A stretch of DNA of 52,114 nucleotides. Source: a virus. The notes under the pieces are model-generated. The model was not told where the DNA came from. It saw only the letters and a list, made by a program, of their open reading frames with translations, and did no database searches. The stretch spans positions 1 to 52,114 of IMG/VR virus record IMGVR_UViG_3300017989_000148, one strand, 5' to 3'. How positions within the stretch are numbered: position 1 is the stretch's first letter; each line of letters opens with the position of its first letter. A program made the position numbers and the translations under genes. Positions 36,240 to 46,300 of the stretch are shown one piece after another.

Positions 36240-37847
36240 ATGTTGGTAATCGGGATCGGAACAGGGCGTTGTGGCACGGTGTCTCTTGCTCGCCTGCTGA
36301 ACAAGCAGGACGGCTGCAAGGTGACGCATGAAGCCGAGCCGCTCATGCCTTGGCTGAAGGAGGAAGCGACTCAGGAGGAGCGAGAGATTCTGCGCCGGGT
36401 CTACGGTCTTGAAGATCCGATGCAGCCGTATCGCATTCACGCCGAGCGGTTCAAGGAGCGGCTGAAGACGCATCGGCTTGTTGGCGATGTTGCGAGCTTC
36501 TGGCTGCCCTACCTCGACAACATCGCGGAGGACTTCCCCGACTTCAAGGTCATTGCGCTGATCCGCGCAGACAAGCAGGCGTTCGTCGAGTCGTTCGTGA
36601 AGAAGACGGGCGGCGAGGATGGGGTCAACCACTGGATCGACCACGACGGGACGAAGTGGCAGCGAAACATCTGGTCGATGATCCATCCGTCCTACGATGC
36701 GGAGACCAAGCGCGAGGCGTTGGGCCGCTACTACGACGACTACAACCGCGCGATCATGGAGATGGCCAAGGAGCATGACAACGTACTGGTCGTGCGAATG
36801 GAGGATCTGAGTAGCCACGAAGAGCAGGATCGGATCTTCGCATTCCTCGGGATTGAATCCTACGACTACGACGACGCGCATTACAACGTAGGCCCGAGCG
36901 ACGTTGCTGGCGCGAATCCCGTGCGCGAAGACGCTGAAGGCAACAGCTACGAGCTTGTCCGCGATGAGTCCGGGCGATTGACGAAGCGTGCGCCGGCAGG
37001 AGACGTGGCGCAGGTTCACGTCTCTGAGAAGCTCGTTGGGGCGACGGCGGGGGATGTGCTCGACAAGCCGCGCATCTTCATCGCCATGCCGAACAAGGTG
37101 GACATCGCGTGGCCGACGGCCAAGCGGCTATTCGAGTGGGGCGAGTCAGGAAAGTACGTCCTGCATGTATACGGACCGATGAACGTCGTGCCTCATCACC
37201 GCGCACGGAACGTCTGCCACCGGGAGTTCGTGCAGACACAAGAGCGGCTGAGGGGCAAGGGCATCCGTCCGTTTACGCACATGCTGTGGGTCGATTCGGA
37301 TACGGAGCCGCCGGAGGACGCCATCGATGTACTTCTGCGACACGACAAGGACATCTGTGGCTTCCTCGTTCAGGCATGGAAGGATCATGGGCCGATGCAC
37401 ATTGCCCTCAACTGGAATGAGAAGGCGAATGGGTACTCACCGCACTACCGCGAGCCGAACAGCCCGGGGGTTCAGAGGGTAGACATTGCGAGCCTAGCCT
37501 GTTGCTTGGTCAAGGCAGAAGTAATGGAAGCCATGCCGCATGGAGTGTTTGCATGGGAGGAAACCGACGAATGGGGCACGAAGGGCTGGGGCGAGGACTT
37601 CGTGTTCTTCCGCAAGGCGAAGGACTTGGGCTTTGAAACCTACGTGGACTACACGGCGTTGTGTAGGCACTACGTGAGGATTGACATAGCAGACGCGAAC
37701 AAGCTGCTTGCAGATGTTGGGCGGAAGCAATTCCAGAACGGCGTCGCAAGCGTAGGCGAAGAGATGAAGGCGAGCTTGCTCAGTCACTTGGAGCAGGCGA
37801 CACACACATGGCGGTCAGGCATGGGGGTGAGGAAAGATGGCGAATAG
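36240..37847 (+). CDS. Sulfotransferase-glycosyltransferase fusion
   Basis: 535 residues. Residues 1-205 look like a PAPS-dependent sulfotransferase: IGIGTGRCGTVSLARLL is the 5'-phosphosulfate loop and VVRMEDLSSHEEQDRIF the conserved 3' segment. From about 275 a GT-A glycosyltransferase begins (PRIFIAMPNKVDIAW), with LWVDSDTEPP near 346-355 as the DxD motif and GWGEDFVFFRKA near 455. The decamer lies one base before the ATG. The two domains could add a sulfated sugar to a glycan or protein. It sits between the tail terminator and the tail tube genes, so its target may be the virion itself, or the host surface. Confidence 0.8.
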   Translation: MLVIGIGTGRCGTVSLARLLNKQDGCKVTHEAEPLMPWLKEEATQEEREILRRVYGLEDPMQPYRIHAERFKERLKTHRLVGDVASFWLPYLDNIAEDFPDFKVIALIRADKQAFVESFVKKTGGEDGVNHWIDHDGTKWQRNIWSMIHPSYDAETKREALGRYYDDYNRAIMEMAKEHDNVLVVRMEDLSSHEEQDRIFAFLGIESYDYDDAHYNVGPSDVAGANPVREDAEGNSYELVRDESGRLTKRAPAGDVAQVHVSEKLVGATAGDVLDKPRIFIAMPNKVDIAWPTAKRLFEWGESGKYVLHVYGPMNVVPHHRARNVCHREFVQTQERLRGKGIRPFTHMLWVDSDTEPPEDAIDVLLRHDKDICGFLVQAWKDHGPMHIALNWNEKANGYSPHYREPNSPGVQRVDIASLACCLVKAEVMEAMPHGVFAWEETDEWGTKGWGEDFVFFRKAKDLGFETYVDYTALCRHYVRIDIADANKLLADVGRKQFQNGVASVGEEMKASLLSHLEQATHTWRSGMGVRKDGE

Positions 37848-38241
37848 GAAGGGGTATCTCGGGTACGTAGAGTTCTCGGGAACGCAGGTGCAGACTCGCG
37901 GCGAAGTCCGTGTCGGCCGCACGCGAAATCAGATCGAGATCACGTGCATCGGTGACGGCAACGTGCCGTACAGGGTCTTTGAAGGCGGCATGTACGATCC
38001 GATTCGGATGACACTGCCGGTGCTGTGGGATGCGACCAACGTGGCGATCGTTGCTGCACAGTCGTGCATGACCAACGACACCTCGAAACTGCTCACGATC
38101 AAGGATACAGCGAGCGGAACGACTCTCCTTTCCGGCAGTGCGCTGTGCGAGGCGATCGAGTGGGGTGCCTCGATGGATGACGTGCAGACGGTCAACATCA
38201 CGTGGCTCTTCTACGGTACGCCGAGCACGGTCGGGCTGTAG
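37837..38241 (+). CDS. Tail protein 1 (tube-like)
   Basis: 134 residues beginning MANRKGYLGYVEF; a beta-rich protein with strands QIEITCIGDG and VQTVNITWLFYG as in tail tube folds. GGGGGTGAGGAAAG precedes the ATG, and the gene overlaps the previous stop by 11 nt. It shares its start pattern (MAxxKGYL) with the next gene. Confidence 0.55.
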   Translation: MANRKGYLGYVEFSGTQVQTRGEVRVGRTRNQIEITCIGDGNVPYRVFEGGMYDPIRMTLPVLWDATNVAIVAAQSCMTNDTSKLLTIKDTASGTTLLSGSALCEAIEWGASMDDVQTVNITWLFYGTPSTVGL

Positions 38242-38258
38242 TGAGGGGGTGAGGGCAG

Positions 38259-39359
38259 ATGGCGACGAAGAAAGGCTATCTCGCCGTCCTCTGGAAGGCG
38301 AAGGACGTTCAGATCTCTTCGCAGACGACGTATCAGCTCATGCGCGATTCCGACTTGGAGTTGAGCAACTGGCCGGTGATTCTCGCAAGCAAGGCCGATG
38401 ACAAAGAGGCGCTCAAGCTACACGATGCAGACGGCGGATTCACCAAGGATCTGCTTGGGGCGGTCGTTCACAACACAAGCGATGCGACCTATGCGACAGT
38501 CGCAGCCGTTGTAGACAGCGGCGAGCTAACACTCGACGCAGACATCATGGACACGAACGAGTCCTATGAGATCTACTTCTGGACGCCGATTGTCGCGTCG
38601 GCTGGTGCCGGCGATACGGTAACGGTCGAAGCCCTGAAGGGCTGGAATGAGCGGTCCTACGGCGCGAAGGTCGTCAACAAGGCCTTGGGCGAATGTGGCC
38701 TCTACCAGGTTCGCACATTCGACACGTCGCTCACAGCGTCAGTGTCGGGCGTCGCTTCTGTGTGGGCCAAGCTACCCACGACGAATACGGGCACTCTGTA
38801 CGTCGAGTTCCAGGATTCCAACGGAACAGCGTTGGCCTCTGCTCAGGATACGATCGAAGCGAACAACAAGTGGTACGGCGATGCGAAGTGGGGCTACTGG
38901 TCGCTCTTTACCGAAGCGCCCGCAACGACGCAGCGAGTCATGGTGAAGGTGACAACGAGTATCGGCGCCGGCTCGCAGACGAGCTACTTCGACAACCTCG
39001 AGTTCCGTTTCCTCGAGAAGCTGAACGGGGCACACGGAAACCTCGCCGTGTCAGAGCGCGTTGAGATGCGGGAGACGACGGAGTTCGGCGATGGGGCGTA
39101 TCCCAAGCATACGCCAACGATGCACACGAAGGAGATCGGCCCGATCGAAACATGGTGGAACGGGTCGGATACCTATCCCGAGGTCGCAGAGGACGTCGAG
39201 ACCTTCCTCGTGGCATTCACCCGCAAGGGGAATAGCTATGAGCGGTGGGAGTGTCCGTGCCGGATCAGCTCGGTCGAGCATGGCATTGAGCGAGACGGCA
39301 TACAGACGCGCACAGTGACTCTGGTGCCTTCGGGGATTCCGGGATTCACGGAAGTGTAA
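38259..39359 (+). CDS. Tail protein 2 with inserted beta-sandwich
   Basis: 366 residues. Start MATKKGYLAVLWK is like that of the gene before. Between residues about 155 and 255 a segment with TFDTSLTASVSGVASVWAKL and SYFDNLEFRFLEKL resembles a carbohydrate-binding-module-like jelly roll. The C-terminal part (RISSVEHGIERDGIQTRT) returns to tail-tube-like strands. It may be a tube protein bearing a surface-exposed module, as in some siphoviruses. SD GAGGGGGTGAGGG. Confidence 0.6.
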   Translation: MATKKGYLAVLWKAKDVQISSQTTYQLMRDSDLELSNWPVILASKADDKEALKLHDADGGFTKDLLGAVVHNTSDATYATVAAVVDSGELTLDADIMDTNESYEIYFWTPIVASAGAGDTVTVEALKGWNERSYGAKVVNKALGECGLYQVRTFDTSLTASVSGVASVWAKLPTTNTGTLYVEFQDSNGTALASAQDTIEANNKWYGDAKWGYWSLFTEAPATTQRVMVKVTTSIGAGSQTSYFDNLEFRFLEKLNGAHGNLAVSERVEMRETTEFGDGAYPKHTPTMHTKEIGPIETWWNGSDTYPEVAEDVETFLVAFTRKGNSYERWECPCRISSVEHGIERDGIQTRTVTLVPSGIPGFTEV

Positions 39360-39369
39360 GGGGGGAATC

Positions 39370-40110
39370 GTGAAGTCGAATCTGTTGCGGTCGTATGAGG
39401 CGGCACAGCAGAGCGAGCATTCAAAGTCCTTCGAGGTGGCGGGGGTGGCTGTTGAGCTCCCCCGCCTCTCGTTGGGGCGGCAGGCGAAGCTGGAGAAGAT
39501 GGTCCGCGCGGCGCAGAAGGAACGCGGCGAGCGGATGGACTTCTCGCTCTCAACGCTGCGTAACACTGCTGCAGTCCGGTGGGCCGAGGCAGTAGACGAA
39601 GCCCACAAGAAGACTATCACAGAAGCCATTGAGCGCGGGATCGATATGGACATTCCTTTCAAGGACATGGATGAACGCGATGTTGAGTTCATCAAAACCC
39701 GGAGGCAGTCGAACATATACCTAACGTGGGGGTCCTACGCCAAGGAACTGTTCCCAGACTTCGACCGCGAACTGATGATGGACGCAATCGCCATGTCGCT
39801 ACGACAAGCGCACGGCGGCGAGCAAGTCATTGACCCAGACAACGGCAAGCCGGCACTTGATAGCGCCGGCAACAAGATTCTACTCAATCGCGACTTCGTA
39901 GACCGCTGGCTTGCTGGCGACAACGGGAACTTGCTTGATGCGATGTTCCTGTCCGTGACAGGCCTTGTGAACATGAGGGATGGTGAGATTTCAGGGGAAG
40001 AGCCAGAGACGGCTAAAGAGTTCTTTGCTGAAGAGGCAGGTGGTGACACGGGGGAATCCGCGACCGAGCTGGAAGCGAACTCAACGTCCGAGAGTACGCC
40101 GGAATTGTAG
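39370..40110 (+). CDS. Tail assembly chaperone, G-type frame
   Basis: 246 residues from a GTG behind AAGGGGGG. Mainly helical (KLEKMVRAAQKERGERMDF and EAVDEAHKKTITEAIER), lying directly before the tape measure, as tail chaperones do. A second frame, -1 relative to this one, is open from 40047 to 40358 and continues into a clearly protein-like sequence (see next entry). The unshifted product ends in a Glu/Ser/Thr-rich tail. Confidence 0.7.
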   Translation: MKSNLLRSYEAAQQSEHSKSFEVAGVAVELPRLSLGRQAKLEKMVRAAQKERGERMDFSLSTLRNTAAVRWAEAVDEAHKKTITEAIERGIDMDIPFKDMDERDVEFIKTRRQSNIYLTWGSYAKELFPDFDRELMMDAIAMSLRQAHGGEQVIDPDNGKPALDSAGNKILLNRDFVDRWLAGDNGNLLDAMFLSVTGLVNMRDGEISGEEPETAKEFFAEEAGGDTGESATELEANSTSESTPEL

Positions 40111-40358
40111 CAGGCCTCAACCTCAAGGCGATCTTCGGCGTCGAGTTTGTGTGGGACCTGGACGACATCCAGTTCGGCTATGCGATAGATCTCGTGTGCG
40201 CCAAGGCCTCGCTAGAGCGCGCACAGAATCCAGCCGGCATGTATGGCGAGGACGGCATAGAAGTCATCCGCGCGGCGGCTCCTAGCCCGATGGTAGACGA
40301 CGAGATCTGGCTCGATGCGGAGTGCAGGATGAAGGGGGTGCCGACAAGACACCCCTAG
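40047..40358 (+). CDS. Tail chaperone extension, -1 frameshift product (GT-type)
   Basis: The -1 frame from 40047 to 40358 encodes about 100 residues including REYAGIVAGLNLKAIFG and DLDDIQFGYAIDLVCAK, with no start codon before the GTG at 40149. GGGGGAA at 40050-40056 is a plausible slippery site (P-site GGG can re-pair after a -1 slip). The fusion would match the G-GT pair of lambda-like phages. The site is not a classical X-XXY-YYZ heptamer, so the exact slip point is inferred. Confidence 0.55.
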   Translation, partial: HGGIRDRAGSELNVREYAGIVAGLNLKAIFGVEFVWDLDDIQFGYAIDLVCAKASLERAQNPAGMYGEDGIEVIRAAAPSPMVDDEIWLDAECRMKGVPTRHP

Positions 40359-40373
40359 GAAGGCGGTCAGGCC

Positions 40374-43300
40374 ATGGCACAAGGCGAAGCCCTTGGCACA
40401 GCTTACTTTGACCTCATGGCCCGCCAGCAGGGGCTCAATGCTGGCCTACTCGCGGCGGGAAACACGCTTCGCGGCTGGCATGGCCGCATGGCGAAGTTCG
40501 CCACGATCGCCATCGGCGTCGTCGGCATTGCTGCTGTAGTCAAGGGCCTCAACTCTGTCGTCAGTGCAGCCGCTAGCTTCGAGCAGGCGATGGCCGACGT
40601 GCGGGCCGTCACGCAGCCGACCGCCCAGCAATTCGAGCAGCTTGAGCAGACGGCCAAGGAACTCGGCAAGACGACCAAGTTCACCATGACAGACATCGCG
40701 GCCGGCATGGAGGCGCTGGGCCGCGCGGGATTCTCCACGACTGAGATCATCGGCTCAATGGCCGGCGTTGCCGACATGGCCGCCGCGGCGTCCATCTCCC
40801 TCGGCGAGGCGGCGGACATCGCGTCGAAGACCATCCGCGCGCTTGGCCTCGAAGCCTCTGAGAGCACGCGAGTTGCTGACGTTCTCGCCCAGGCGGCGGC
40901 CAGCTCTAACACGACGGTCACCATGCTTGGCGAATCCCTGAAGTACATCGCACCCATCGCGCGATCGGCCGGGTTCTCACTCGAGGAAACCGTGGCTGCT
41001 GTAGCGAAGCTCGGCGATGTTGGCATTCAAGGTTGTTACGACGACCAGACGGATGTGCTAACGCGCCGCGGATGGATCTCGTGGCAAGACGCGCGCATGG
41101 ACGACGAGTTTGCCACATTGAATCCAGAGTCCAACGAGATTGAGTACCAGAGCCCGTCGCGGCTTGTGCGCTATCGGCACAATGGGTGCATGTATCAAGT
41201 GCGGAACCAATCAATTGACTTGTCTGTCACGCCAGATCACCGGATGTGGGTTATGGGACGCGGGCAAGAGGCCTATGAGGTTTTGACGGCCGAAGAAGTT
41301 GCTGGGCGGCAAGTACGCTATCAAACGGGCGCAATGGAATGGCGCGGCAATGATGCTGCTACGTATCGACTCCCAGGATTCCAGCAGTATCGCGGTAGTT
41401 GGGTGAAGGAAGTCTCCGCGCTTGAGGTCGACGCTGAGCTTTGGGCGGCATTTCTGGGGTGGTACATCTCAGAGGGGAGTTCGGATGTGCATCGCGGTAA
41501 CTACCGCGTGAGGATCACTCAGCGCCCTGGGGATGTGCGCGACCGGATGCGCAGTGTTCTCGCCATGCTCCCGTGGGCTGTTGTTGAAAGCAAGGATGGC
41601 TTTTCGATCACCAATCAGCAGCTTTGGAATGAAGTTCGTCGGCTTGGGAAGGCTCATGAAAAGCGCATTCCACAGTACGCGAAGGAGTGGTCTCCGAGGT
41701 TGTTGCGGCTCCTGCTCGCGGCCTTGATTGAAGGAGACGGAGACCAAAACGGAGCATACTACACATCTTCCATCCAGCTTCGCGACGATGTTATGGAGAC
41801 CGCGCTCAAGCTAGGGTTCTCTACATCAATATACCTGGTTGCGCGTGCTGGCCATGAGACGAATCTGGAATCAGAGGGGCGGCCGATCCGCGCTCGTTTT
41901 GACCAATGGAAGGTCAATATCCGCAAGCGATCGCACCCATGGTTCACGCCGAGTGAATACACGGGCGCACATGGTGCGAGACTAGATGGATCGCGCCACG
42001 AGGCGTTTGAGGGATGGGTTGAATACGACGGAGAGGTATTCTGTGCCGAAGTTCCAAACCACCTCCTCATTGTGCGGCGGAACGGGAAAGCCATTGTATC
42101 CGGCAACTCGATGGCCGGCACCTCCCTTCGCTTTGCCTTCTCCGAACTCATCGCTACGTCTGGTGACTTTGTAGACCAGCTACACGAGATGGGAGTGAGC
42201 CTCGCGGACATCACGGGGCCGGGCGGCGAGTTGCTGCAGTTCTCGGAGATTCTCGGAGTGCTCACAGAGCACGGAGCGACAACTGCTGAGGTCATCGCAA
42301 TGGTCGGCAAGCGCGCCGGGCCGGCCCTCGCGGCGCTGATTCAGAACAACGATGGACTGCGCGAGATGGTGACACTGCTCGAGAACGCGAGTGGTGCCGC
42401 GCGGGAGATGGCCGAAGTTCGCCTGCAAACGCTCTCCGGCCAGCTCGAAGTCCTCCGAGGCTCGTGGGAGTTGCTCAAGGTCACGATCGGAGAGAAGGTC
42501 ATCCCGATCCTCACTAGGCTTGTACAGGACACGCTAATCCCAACCGTCAACAGAGTTGTTGAGTGGGCTGAGGAGTCCGGGGCGCTGGAAACTGCGCTCG
42601 AAAGCCTTTTCAGCACCTTGGCCGGCTCCTTCGAGTGGGTGATCGGTAACTGGCGTCAGGTTGTAACGGGGCTCGAAGCCGTTGGGGCAGCCTTGGCGGC
42701 GATCGTTGTCTTCACGAACCCAATCCTCGCTCTCGTCTCTGCGCTTACCGCCCTCGGGATGGCGCTCGCTGGTGGGGGAATCGACAGGCCGGTTGCACAG
42801 GCAGAGCGAAGCCTGCAGGCGTTCGGCGCCCAACTCGACTACCTGCTGAATCTCGCTGTCGCGACAGGCAGCGAACAGCAGTTGGCCGGCGTTTTCGAGA
42901 GGATCCGGATCGCCATCCGAGAGGCCATTGAGGAGACCGAGGATCTAGACATCCAAGGCCGTAGGGCACTCTATCGGTTCTCCATTGCCCTGTTTGACCT
43001 TCAGAAGGAGGTCATGGACCTCCCGCTGGGAGAAGCCGTGGACGCGTGGAATGCTGGCCTGCGCGAACTCTTCGCGGATTGGGAGGGCATGTTCCCCGTC
43101 CTTGGCGACATCGAGACAGCCATGAGCCAGATGACAACGACCTGGGAGGCCGACCTCCTCAACCTACGGGCGACCATTGCCTTGATTACTGGCGACCTCG
43201 AAGAGATGACCGAGGAAGCAGAGGGAGCCGCGTCGGCCGTATTCAGCGGCATCACGTTCGGGGCTGGGGCGGCACCGGCAGGAACTGGACCGACTTTCGG

Positions 43301-46300
43301 TGCGCAGCCTCCGCAGGTCTTTACGTGGGGTGCCCCGCAACCGCCGGGTGAAGCACCGGGCGGAGCACCAGGCACGGCACCGGGCGCGGTGCCGAGTCCA
43401 GAGGATGCAGCGAGCGCCCTGGCGTGGGCTGACGCATTCGAGCAGCTTCGAGCGGCAATGGAGGAAGACCCAACGCAGGCTCTCGCCCCGCTTCAGGATT
43501 TCCTCGCAACGTATGGCGAGATCCCGGCGGCCCTGCTTTCCGGCGGAAGTGCCGCTCGTACATTGCTCGGCGACTTCGAGCAGCTCCAGCGCCTCGGCAT
43601 GGAAGGGCTCGAAGACGAGATCGCCATACTGGAGGACATCCTCGGCCGCGTTGCTGCTGAAACCCAGACCTCCGCCGCGGATGTCTCTGCTTTGGCGGAA
43701 GCGCTTGGCGGACTCAACTTCGACGACCCGGTTGCCGCCCTTGGCGAGTTGTATCAACTGAGCCAGCAGTACAGCAAGCCAACAGAGATGGCGATGATCG
43801 GCGCGTCTCTGAGGCAGCTAGAGAGCTTTGTCGCCAACCTCGCTGCGCTGCCCGAGCAACTCCGCCCGGAGAACTGGCAGGCGATCGTCGACGCCTTCGA
43901 CGAGCTACAGCGGTCCACGACTGCAGCGATTCAGGACGGAGAGCAGCTCGCGGGTTTCACCGTCGGCACGCTCCGAGACGTCTGGGACCAGCTTGAGGGA
44001 ATGGGCACGCCGACAAGAGAGCTGGTCGACATGTTCGTCCGCTTCGCCGATGAACTGGGAGACAAGCCCGACTTGCTCAGAGAGATCCACAGCATCCTTG
44101 AGGGCGCACTCGTTGAGCAACGTGACTTGCTGGAGGCACAGAGGGACTTCGGCCAAGCGACTAGAGAGACAGAAAGCACGATCGCCTATCTCGAGCGAGC
44201 ATTGGGGGTCACAAGCGACGCCGCGGCCGAGGCTGCATCCTCGATGCGTCAGGCCGCTAGTGCCGCCCAGACGCTCGCACAGAGCCTCCAGGCAAAGGCG
44301 ATCTCCGAGGCCGGGACGATCTTCGATGAGATCGACCGAGTCATCGAAGAGCTGACTACGGGCACGCAGACGATCACAACCACGACGCACGCTCCCTTTG
44401 AAACGCGGGCGGGTATCCCAAAGGGCATCCCGGAGGAGGTGGCATACGAGGCCGAGCTTTCCATCGGCGAGATGGCGGAGCGTATCTCGGAGATCTCCGG
44501 CGCATCGGGCGTGCTGTCCATGCTGCGAGATGGCATGTGGCGCTTGGGCGCTGGCACAGGGGAGGCCGGGACAGCGATCGAAGAGCTCTACCAGCGCATC
44601 CAGCAATACACGAGCGGAATGAACCCCGAGGAGATCGCAGCCGAGATGCAGGCCGCTGAAGAGAAGGCCGCACGCGAGAAGGAGACGGCTGCACGCGAAG
44701 CGGAATCCCAGGCCAAGCAGGCACTCCGGGAACAAGAGCGGGCAGCTGAGGAAGCGCGCCGGGAACAGGAGCAGGCTGCGAAGGATGCGGCAACGGCCAT
44801 GCTTGACGCATTCCGCGAGCAGTTCACAGCGCCCATCGCACAGGCGCTCGCTACCGGCGACTGGATGACAGCAGCAGAGGCAATTCGTCAGATGTCCGCT
44901 GACTTCCCGGCCCTGTCGGCTGAAGCGGAGACGGTCTCCGAAGTTCTCGCCGGCGTTGGGATGGCGGGACTCAATCAGGTTGACGTGCTCAACATGTTGA
45001 CCGGCATGGAGGGCGACTTGCTGGGCGTCCTCGAGAAGCGAATCCAGCTCGCCGAACAGGCTGGCGAGTTTGACTTGGCGGAGGCCCTGAGGGCGGCCGC
45101 AGGGGAGGCCAAGGCATTCTTCGCGCCAGAGAAGACGTGGAAGGAGAAGGCGGCGGAGTGGCTTGACAAAGGATGGTCTGCGCTGATCCAAGAGGCAATT
45201 GGCGTCCTGCCCGAGAAAGTCAGCACGTTCGCTAGTGGCTTGTTCGACGTATTCAAGAAGGGACTTACCGATCCGCTTGCTGCGATCACGAGCGCGCTTG
45301 GCCTCGCGGGCTCTGTGCTTGACATGTTCGTTTCCGGCCTTGAGGAACGGCGGCGCGAGCTGCAGAAGGTGCTTGACTTCTACGTTTCATCGTTTGACCG
45401 AATCGCCGGCCTGCTCGGCGGCGGCGGCATCCTCGGCGCACTGGCGAACCTCGCGGTATCTGCGGTGAAGATGACGACGCTCGAGGGCGTGGACTTGCTG
45501 GTCGAAGGATTCAATGCCCTCCTCGGAGTAGTCGGCTCCCTCATCAGTTCGTTCACAAGCCTGATCCAAAAGAGCGCGGCCTATCAGGCAATCCAAGAGG
45601 AAGCCCGGCCAATCTGGCAGGCGTTCTACGACTTGATCGGCGAGTTCTTGTGGCCGATTGCCGCTGCAATCAAGGTGGTCCGTGAGTGGCTCGGCATCCA
45701 GAGCGATGTCAACGATGAAACGAGGGAGGCGCTACAGAACCTCAACGTCCCGATCGGCTGGAAGATGGAGCGGCTACGCTATGAAGCCATCCGACCCGGC
45801 GAACCACCGCCCTCCACAGGGGGCGGCGCAGAGATCGAAATCCCGCCGTGGGCCGAGCCGTTCGGCCAGGCACTCGGAGAGGCGATCATCGGCTTGCTCG
45901 AGGGCTTCGGGATCTCAAGCTGGACGGACATCCTTGAGGGCGTTCGCGAGAAAGCGTCGCGGCTCTGGTCGTGGATCACCTCGCGCCTTCCGGACATCAT
46001 GGATGCGGCCGACCAGTCCATCCGCATCGTCGGGGACTTCCTCGAACGCAACGGGATCACGCTCGATGGGATCATCAGTTGGATCCAACGCGGGATCACA
46101 TGGTTCATTGAGGAAGGCCCCGGGTGGATCGAGGACCTGACAGACTGGCTAGACCGCGTTGTGGACGCAATCGAAGCGGGCGCGGCCTGGCTGACAGAGA
46201 ACCTCCCAACATGGAATGAACTCTCGGCGTCCATCGACAACTGGATCGACGAACTCGGCGGCCTGATGGACTTCGATGGCGTGAAGTCCGAGCTGTCTGG

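Noticed and set aside
41034-42107. A frameshifted or inserted foreign gene in the tape measure
   Set aside because: Frame is kept through both joins, and Cys1, TxxH, both LAGLIDADG helices, Asn and Ser+1 are in place, so it is an intein.
43905-45191. A 428-codon - strand ORF opposite the tape measure
   Set aside because: Leu/Arg/Gly-rich shadow with no family features or SD; the tape measure frame is continuous.
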